This document shows positions 58,016 to 64,000 of a stretch of 64,000 nucleotides of DNA, one piece after another. The notes under the pieces are model-generated. The model saw nothing but the letters and a program-made list of their open reading frames with translations, had not been told where the DNA came from and ran no database searches. Position 1 is the stretch's first letter. Each line of letters starts with the position of its first letter. This DNA is from a virus. Location of the stretch: the IMG/VR virus record IMGVR_UViG_3300042886_000261, positions 1-64,000 of that record; one strand, 5' to 3'. The position numbers and the translations under genes were made by a program.

Positions 58016-61000
58016 TTATTTTAATAGTGTAGATTTGAATGATTTAACTGCTGCTTCTGGAGTAAAGTTATATCCAGAGAAACCCATTAGTTTAAGAAAG
58101 TATGCCCAAGATTTATTATCACCTTTATTCCATACACCTTCTTTTCTTTGATAATTTAATTTTTCAGGATCCCATGTTAGGAAAAATTGACTAACAAATT
58201 TTGTCATTCTTTCTACTGTACTAACCATAGCTGATGGAGATTTAACAGTACGGTAAGCATCTTGAGGAGATATATATGCTGCAGTCTCAGATTGCATTCT
58301 AGATAATTCATATAGCATAAAGTTATATGCATATCCTTTTTTCTCATCATCATCATCACCAAATGCATGCATTAATAACATTATAAAAGCAGTTGTTCCA
58401 AATATGATTACTGTTTCAGCCATTACTCTTTTAATTTGTGCTTTTTCAAAAGGAGTATATGTTGACCAGTTCTGCATCATGTTAAGTTTCATTTTAGATA
58501 AATCTTTTAACATTGTATTATAAAAAGTCATATAGTAACCTTCAGTTACAGCACCAAGTTCTTGATCTGCTTTAAGTCTTCCCCATCTTCTTTTATAACC
58601 AGGTAAAAGATGTTTTCTATACATGATAGCTAATCTACCTACTGAATATCTTTGTGCTGTACCTTTATCAAATTCATTATAAACCCCGTGTAATTTTTTA
58701 CTTATTGCATGTATTCTATCTTGTAAATCAAGTTTCTTTTTATTAGTAAAATCTGTATTTTTTTCAATTTCTTCAAGACCATATTTAGTATATGCTTCTA
58801 AAAGAGAAATTGTTTCTCCAGTATTAGTATCAGTAACTTTAGTTGCTTCCATTAATGCAAACATTGCAGATACTTGTATCTCATGCTCACCAAAATGCTG
58901 ATTAAAGAATAGTGTATCAGTTCTCATTAACTTAGCAAATACACTACCTGAAACATTTTTACCATACTGATCCTTATAGTTACCTTGTAATGCATCATAA
59001 TGATTTACAAGATTACCTACTAGTGATTCAGCTGTTGGTTTACCAAAATCAGAAAGAAATGAGGTTAAGTTTTTTGCATAATACAATTTACCTTTTCTTA
59101 AATCTTTTTTGCTAAAAAATTCAGATGAGTTAGCTTCAATAATTAATTGGATATTACCTTGTAAATTATTTGCCATACCTTTAAGTAAATCTGCAGCAAT
59201 ACTTGTTATAGCAGAATAACCTAATGCAAGATTTGTTAATTTACCCATAGAGTAATTCCCAAGTATCTCAGCATTTTGCATTTCATTATATAATTGCATA
59301 TTTATAAATGCATCAACATGTCTTTTAGAATTTGCTTCACCTTGTTTTTTAATATTAGATTTAATTCCAAGTTTATTTGCAAGAGAATCTAATACAGCAA
59401 CACCTTTAGAATTAGTTTCAGCAACTTCTCTATCTCCTATTATAGCTTTAAACATTGATGTTTCTGCTGAGATATTATTTACTGCTTCATATTTATTTGC
59501 CATTTGAGAGTAAAGTTCTACAGATCTTATTAAATCTAAACTTACTTCATCAGCATCCATATCTTGAGTGTAGTATACAGGTATAAACTTTGCACCTTCA
59601 TCAGCTAAATTTGAAAGATTAAAATCAGTTTCATCACCTCTTATAGATGTCACATCTTTAATTTTATCTTTTATAACACTTTTAATACTACTTCTTTCTA
59701 TACTACGTTTATGTATTGATGGTAATATATAACCTCTTTTTTGAGCATCAGGTACCTTTTCTTGAGCATCAAGATATAGATTTAATAAAAATGAATGATA
59801 TTCCCCTTTAGCATTTTTAGGTTTATCATTTTTATCATATAGTGCTTCCCATTTTTTATTAAGATACATATCAGCTGGCTCACTAAATTCTTTCATATAA
59901 ATCTTAGTACCATCTTTTTTAATCTGTAAAACAGATTTATGCCATTTATCATAATCCTCTTGATTCCAAATACCATTATTTACTAATTTATTTTTTTCAA
60001 GCAGAATCTTATCAATTTCCTCATCACTTTTCTTTTGTGCATTTTTAGCATACCAGTCTCTTAATATAGTAGATTTATTTGCTTCAAAATTAGAGTTTGC
60101 TATTATTTCTGCATCAGTTGGATTAGGTCCTAATTTAGTAGCACTATATAATTTATTTTGTGCTTCATTATATTTATTAATATCATATTTTTGTACAAAA
60201 GCCATTCTTTTAGTAATTGTTGGCTCACCATTATTATTTTTACCATGAGATATTAATTCTTCATATAATCCTTCATTAAATTTAGCTGGAGTATCTCTAC
60301 TTTCTGATTGACTATCTTTATATTTTGTAAATTGCTTACCTGCAAGTTTTGCTATATCTATATCTAATTGTCTTGCTCCTTCAAATTCTGTTTTAATAGC
60401 TTTTGCAAATAACCCTAGTGAAGCATCTTCATTAGATATTAATGGGCCAAACCAAAATTCTAAAGCACCTTCATCTCTAGATGCAAATTTTAACAATTCT
60501 TCCATTGACTCTTGAGTCTGTGTAAAAGATTGAAATTTAGCAATTCTTTCTGTTATAGCCTTAATTTTTTTATCATTAGGTTTTGCAGATGTTTTTTCAG
60601 CTTCTAATTTTTTTACTAATTCAACTAATTCTTTATTGATTGCATCATCTATACTTAGTGATTTATAATTAAGTAAAAATGAGGCCATTAAAGGTATACC
60701 TTGTTTTATATATTGTTCTTTAACTGCTTTTCTTATTGAAATTGCATCTGTCAACATTTCTCTTATAGTCTTACCTGTTTTTTCAGAGACTTCTTCTTCT
60801 CCTTCTTTTGCAGTAAAGAAACTATATATGTCAGCTTTAGAGATTTCATCAAGAATATTATAACTATTAGCAAAAGTATTTAAATTAGTAAGTTCAACAA
60901 TTCTATCTTTTTTAAACTTATCTGTACCATCATCTTTTTTATTAATGATAGCTTTCATTAATTTTTCAATTTCTAAAGCTTTATCATAGCTGTCTTTAAC

Positions 61001-61333
61001 AAACATGTTAATAGAATTAATACCTTCTAGATGTCTAAATTCATCAGTTAATTTTTTTTGTCTTTCTTCTTTTGCTGTTTGATTAATTAATTTTTGACCT
61101 TGAAGTATTTTTAATTGTTTTTCTAAATGCACCCAAATTTTATCTACCATAGTAGATATATCATCTTTTTTTACTTCAGAAGTATCAGCTAATTCAACAT
61201 CAGGTATATAATTTAAATCTTTATTTAAATCAAAACCCTGTCTAATCCACTCTTCTTCAGCTCTAGTATCATTACCATTTGCTTCATTAAGTATTTTTAT
61301 ATACTCCTTACTGGTTTTAATTGGGCAATACAT
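58016..61333 (-). CDS. Large putative virion (ejected) protein
   Basis: 1105 residues, starting MYCPIKTSKEYIKILNEANG. Mostly helical and charged, without enzymatic motifs I can name. Near the C-terminus there is one hydrophobic segment (AETVIIFGTTAFIMLLMHAF) followed by GDDDDEKKGYAYNFMLYEL and a conserved-looking LPGYKRRWGRLKADQELGAV upstream of it. Size, membrane segment and position with the DNA-associated helicase suit an internal virion protein ejected with the genome, as in related Bacteroidota phages. This is inference. Confidence 0.6.
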   Translation of the reverse strand: MYCPIKTSKEYIKILNEANGNDTRAEEEWIRQGFDLNKDLNYIPDVELADTSEVKKDDISTMVDKIWVHLEKQLKILQGQKLINQTAKEERQKKLTDEFRHLEGINSINMFVKDSYDKALEIEKLMKAIINKKDDGTDKFKKDRIVELTNLNTFANSYNILDEISKADIYSFFTAKEGEEEVSEKTGKTIREMLTDAISIRKAVKEQYIKQGIPLMASFLLNYKSLSIDDAINKELVELVKKLEAEKTSAKPNDKKIKAITERIAKFQSFTQTQESMEELLKFASRDEGALEFWFGPLISNEDASLGLFAKAIKTEFEGARQLDIDIAKLAGKQFTKYKDSQSESRDTPAKFNEGLYEELISHGKNNNGEPTITKRMAFVQKYDINKYNEAQNKLYSATKLGPNPTDAEIIANSNFEANKSTILRDWYAKNAQKKSDEEIDKILLEKNKLVNNGIWNQEDYDKWHKSVLQIKKDGTKIYMKEFSEPADMYLNKKWEALYDKNDKPKNAKGEYHSFLLNLYLDAQEKVPDAQKRGYILPSIHKRSIERSSIKSVIKDKIKDVTSIRGDETDFNLSNLADEGAKFIPVYYTQDMDADEVSLDLIRSVELYSQMANKYEAVNNISAETSMFKAIIGDREVAETNSKGVAVLDSLANKLGIKSNIKKQGEANSKRHVDAFINMQLYNEMQNAEILGNYSMGKLTNLALGYSAITSIAADLLKGMANNLQGNIQLIIEANSSEFFSKKDLRKGKLYYAKNLTSFLSDFGKPTAESLVGNLVNHYDALQGNYKDQYGKNVSGSVFAKLMRTDTLFFNQHFGEHEIQVSAMFALMEATKVTDTNTGETISLLEAYTKYGLEEIEKNTDFTNKKKLDLQDRIHAISKKLHGVYNEFDKGTAQRYSVGRLAIMYRKHLLPGYKRRWGRLKADQELGAVTEGYYMTFYNTMLKDLSKMKLNMMQNWSTYTPFEKAQIKRVMAETVIIFGTTAFIMLLMHAFGDDDDEKKGYAYNFMLYELSRMQSETAAYISPQDAYRTVKSPSAMVSTVERMTKFVSQFFLTWDPEKLNYQRKEGVWNKGDNKSWAYFLKLMGFSGYNFTPEAAVKSFKSTLLK

Positions 61334-61351
61334 ATTGTTTAGAATTTTTAA

Positions 61352-62137
61352 TTAACACAAATTTTTAAGTACTTTAACCATTATTTTGACTAACTGAGAT
61401 TCAGTAGTAATTACTTCTAATTCATCAAATATATCATTAATGTCAATACCTTTATAAGCAAGTTGTTCTTCTGTAAATAGATTTAACATAGTATCATTTA
61501 CAAAAGAATTATATGCTTTTTGATCATATGGCTTTAAAGATACTGGTTCTTTTACTAATTCCATGGTATCCAGATTAATATTTTTTAATAATATTATTTT
61601 ACCTGATAGATCTGTTATATCATATGTACCAGTAATATTATTTAAAATAGCTTTTGAGCCACCAATTATAACTGATCTTGGTTTTTTACCAGTTTTTTCA
61701 AGTTCTTTTTTATACTCAGTTTGAATTGGATATTCTTCCTCAACCTCTACAATATCTTCTACTTCTGGTATAAAGATATCTTCCTTGTTTTCTTGATCAA
61801 ATAAAGCTTCATCATCATTATAAAAACTAGTATCTTTTTCATCAAAATCTTTTTCATCAAAATCTCTTTCACCAGACATTATTGCTAGTTCTTCTTCTAT
61901 ATCTAATTGAGCATCATATTTCTCATCAACAACACTATCAAGAACTTTTTCAGAGATATTTATTATAACTCTATCTTTATCAATAGTACTTTTACTAGCT
62001 AAATTAGAATACTTATCATTAATATCTTTTATGATTCTTTTAGCATTAAAATCACTATGGGTAGTATTTCTATACCCACCTAATTTGTCATCAATTTCCT
62101 TATTTAAATCTTCTTTAATTTGTATTTTACAAGCCAT
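61352..62137 (-). CDS. Hypothetical acidic protein (261 aa)
   Basis: MACKIQIKEDLNKEIDDKLG; an acidic, low-complexity middle (DFDEKDFDEKDTSFYNDDEA) and a helical C-terminus (ITTESQLVKIMVKVLKNLC). It lies between the large virion protein and the helicase, 18 and 10 bases away, so is in the same operon. Function unknown. Confidence 0.65.
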   Translation of the reverse strand: MACKIQIKEDLNKEIDDKLGGYRNTTHSDFNAKRIIKDINDKYSNLASKSTIDKDRVIINISEKVLDSVVDEKYDAQLDIEEELAIMSGERDFDEKDFDEKDTSFYNDDEALFDQENKEDIFIPEVEDIVEVEEEYPIQTEYKKELEKTGKKPRSVIIGGSKAILNNITGTYDITDLSGKIILLKNINLDTMELVKEPVSLKPYDQKAYNSFVNDTMLNLFTEEQLAYKGIDINDIFDELEVITTESQLVKIMVKVLKNLC

Positions 62138-62147
62138 GATATTATTA

Positions 62148-64000
62148 TTAACAAGATTTTTTATAAAGTGAAGCTGCTTCTAATATTCTTTTTTTAGTTA
62201 AAGGATCAGATACTGTTTCTTTAGCTAAGTTAGTTGTTCCTGAACCTAATATAGTATTATCTGAAAGTACATAGTAATTAAATTTAGTAGCTGGATCAGT
62301 AGACACTCTTAATGTACCATCTTGTAATTCTTTTCTAATATACACTTTATTTTTAATAGTTTGCTCAGTTAATTCTTTACCATTACCAAAATATATTTTA
62401 CCATCTGGTTTAATTGTAAAAGTATATTGATCTACTTTTATATTTCTTTCTTCTGGTTCAGATTTTTTAACTATAACTTCTCCAGTTTGTCCATCAGGAA
62501 CTTCTTCTTGTAGTTGTTTTACTATTGGTGCAACATTAGAAACATCAGATGCTTTATTAGTATAAACATAATCCATTTTAGATGTTCTACTTAAACCAAC
62601 ATATCTTAACATATTTCTTTCATTACCGTATGGTTTACCATTATAACTAATAATTTTATTATTAGCTGGGTTATCCATATTTTCATAATCTACAAATACA
62701 TTATCATATGTAGAACCTTGAGCTTTATGTGCTGTTACAGCATAACCATAATCAATATTTTTACTAAAAAATGCTTTAATATTTAATTTTTCATATTGTG
62801 ATGTACCATCTGCTTCTATTTTAAATAACTCAGGTCTTTCTTTTTTAAGAATTGACATTGTAGTAGGCTCATTTTCAAATAATAGTACATCATCTGGGAA
62901 TTGATATTTACTAAATAATGCATCTAATTCTGAACTAGCTTTAGCTCTAAATTTCCAAGCAATAGTATTATTATTAATAGCTTTTTTTACATCTAAAAAT
63001 TGCATTAATATATTTAAATTATTAGAATCACGTGGATTTATAATAAAAACTTTTTGAGGTTTTAATAATTGAGGACTGTGTGTTTTTATTAACTCAGTAT
63101 CACTTTCATTAAAAACTCTTTTAACTTCTATATTCCATCCAGAAAGTTTTCCTTTAATAATATGTGTTGTATTTAAAATACGCTCATTATATAATGAAAC
63201 TTCTTTTGATTCTTGATACTCATTACTTATTACAGTATAATCTTGTCCATTATTAATTATACTATCAGCACTTGATTGCTCATATCCCATAAGAGTTGAT
63301 CCTACACCATATGATTCATCAATATTCATACTTGAAAAAATTTGTTGATTATAAAGAGCAACAGATATATTTGAGTATGTAATTATTTTAGCATATGCTG
63401 GATCTTTTTTATACTCTTCTGAAGTAAAAGCATCAAACATTTTATTTTTAAATTCAGTTTTATCTTTTATAAAGTTAACACCTTCACCTTCACTATTTAT
63501 TTCTGTATCAAAATTAAAATTTTCATTTATGTCTAACATATTATTTCTAACACCAGTAATAATTTTTAAAACAGGGTTATCTTCTTTTTGTCTCATGATT
63601 TCTGTTAACTCATATCCTTCATTATCTTTAGTGTATGTTAATGCTGGACTTAATGAACTATTTCCTACAGGAGGTAACTGAGCAGGATCACCCATGAATA
63701 TTACTGTAGTGTTTTCATCTTGTGCTAAATCATAAATATCTTTATAATCAGAATTATCAATCATAGATGACTCATCTATTATTAAAATTCCATTACTTGG
63801 TACTGCATGATTAGGGCCTGGTTGAAAAACACCATTAATTTTACGTTTATTTAAAAGTTTAGCAGTTGTTATAGGTTTTTTAGTAACACCTCCTCTAATT
63901 AATTGTACTAATAAATTTATAGATGCTTTATGTGTAGGAGCTGCATATACTATTTCTTTCATACCTCTATGTTTAGTATTTACATAAAGTTGAATAAATT
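62148..64000 (-). CDS. RecD/Dda-type SF1 helicase, N-terminus cut off
   Basis: At least 617 residues; the frame is still open at base 64000, so the start and the Walker A motif (GxAGTGKT) lie beyond the window. Visible: VYAAPTHKAS (motif Ia), LIIDESSMID (motif II), FMGDPAQLPPVG (motif III), TEIMRQ (IV), then GYAVTAHKAQGSTYDNVFVD (motif V) and NMLRYVGLSRTSKMDYVYTN (motif VI). This is an SF1B RecD2/Dda-like helicase. The C-terminal ~110 residues are a beta-rich extension. It is transcribed with virion-type genes, so it may be packaged or late-acting. Confidence 0.88.
   Translation of the reverse strand, partial: FIQLYVNTKHRGMKEIVYAAPTHKASINLLVQLIRGGVTKKPITTAKLLNKRKINGVFQPGPNHAVPSNGILIIDESSMIDNSDYKDIYDLAQDENTTVIFMGDPAQLPPVGNSSLSPALTYTKDNEGYELTEIMRQKEDNPVLKIITGVRNNMLDINENFNFDTEINSEGEGVNFIKDKTEFKNKMFDAFTSEEYKKDPAYAKIITYSNISVALYNQQIFSSMNIDESYGVGSTLMGYEQSSADSIINNGQDYTVISNEYQESKEVSLYNERILNTTHIIKGKLSGWNIEVKRVFNESDTELIKTHSPQLLKPQKVFIINPRDSNNLNILMQFLDVKKAINNNTIAWKFRAKASSELDALFSKYQFPDDVLLFENEPTTMSILKKERPELFKIEADGTSQYEKLNIKAFFSKNIDYGYAVTAHKAQGSTYDNVFVDYENMDNPANNKIISYNGKPYGNERNMLRYVGLSRTSKMDYVYTNKASDVSNVAPIVKQLQEEVPDGQTGEVIVKKSEPEERNIKVDQYTFTIKPDGKIYFGNGKELTEQTIKNKVYIRKELQDGTLRVSTDPATKFNYYVLSDNTILGSGTTNLAKETVSDPLTKKRILEAASLYKKSC

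Noticed and set aside
1-64000. Stop-codon reassignment, as known in some gut crAss-like phages
   Set aside because: TAA, TAG and TGA all terminate genes at tight junctions, and the large genes are intact under the standard code.
1-64000. CRISPR array, insertion sequence or integrase
   Set aside because: No regularly spaced repeats of the right length, no transposase or recombinase motif and no attachment-site duplication were found.

Overview
The window looks like part of the genome of a crAss-like (Crassvirales-type) tailed phage of Bacteroidota. The DNA is very AT-rich, uses the standard code (TAA, TAG and TGA all end genes) and has two large oppositely transcribed blocks. Many starts follow A/T-only leaders rather than Shine-Dalgarno sites. 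Several minus-strand gene starts lie downstream of TAnnTTTG boxes, the -7 promoter motif of Bacteroidota. The gene content fits: the order TerL, portal, scaffold-like protein, capsid-like protein; an IHF/HU-like protein and PD-(D/E)XK nuclease near TerL; family B DNA polymerase; DnaB-type helicase; DnaG-type primase; Sak4-like ATPase; uracil-DNA glycosylase; and the small basic 44-residue protein at 57.9 kb. The family-level placement is inference; no search was run. No integrase, tRNA gene or CRISPR array was recognised. Both window edges cut through genes.

Layout. (1) 1-9.5 kb, minus strand: capsid candidate (cut by the left edge), scaffold candidate, portal, terminase and small packaging-region genes. 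(2) 9.6-12.2 kb, minus: lysis-type genes (YkuD-like, YiiX/NlpC-like, holin-like, GH24 lysozyme). (3) 12.2-23.4 kb, minus: a long adhesin/tail-fibre array with a YadA-head-like repeat protein, beta-helix proteins and two paralogues starting MDILNFISWIK. (4) 23.5-24.8 kb, minus: a lipoprotein, a DUF3310 protein, a GroES-like protein and a PGDYVI-motif protein, with repeated terminator-like elements. (5) 24.8-25.2 kb: a GC-rich, hairpin-rich divergent intergenic region. (6) 25.2-57.7 kb, plus strand: small early-type genes, then SF2 helicase, UNG, DnaB-like helicase, Sak4-like ATPase, SSB candidates, primase, a GIY-YIG-like protein, accessory DUF proteins, a metallopeptidase/VWA protein with a MoxR ATPase, a RecE-like nuclease, PolB and a DUF932-like protein, ending in two terminators. 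One gene (39.35-39.67 kb) runs against this block. (7) 57.9-64 kb, minus: the 44-residue protein, a 1105-residue putative virion protein, a 261-residue protein and a RecD/Dda-type helicase cut by the right edge.

The most notable observation is non-coding. Between 25.85 and 27.26 kb there is no gene. At least the last ~770 bases can be folded by many long, mutually compatible helices, including a perfect 12-bp terminal stem followed by a U-tract and a GNRA-capped hairpin. This is what a giant structured phage RNA (the GOLLD/ROOL type of object) would look like. A second, ~135-base structured RNA candidate lies at 28.1 kb. At least three plus-strand terminator hairpins share the same loop sequence on different stems.

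Functionally, the plus block would copy DNA and counter the host early in infection. The minus blocks would make and package virions, attach to cells and lyse them late. This timing is inferred from gene content only.
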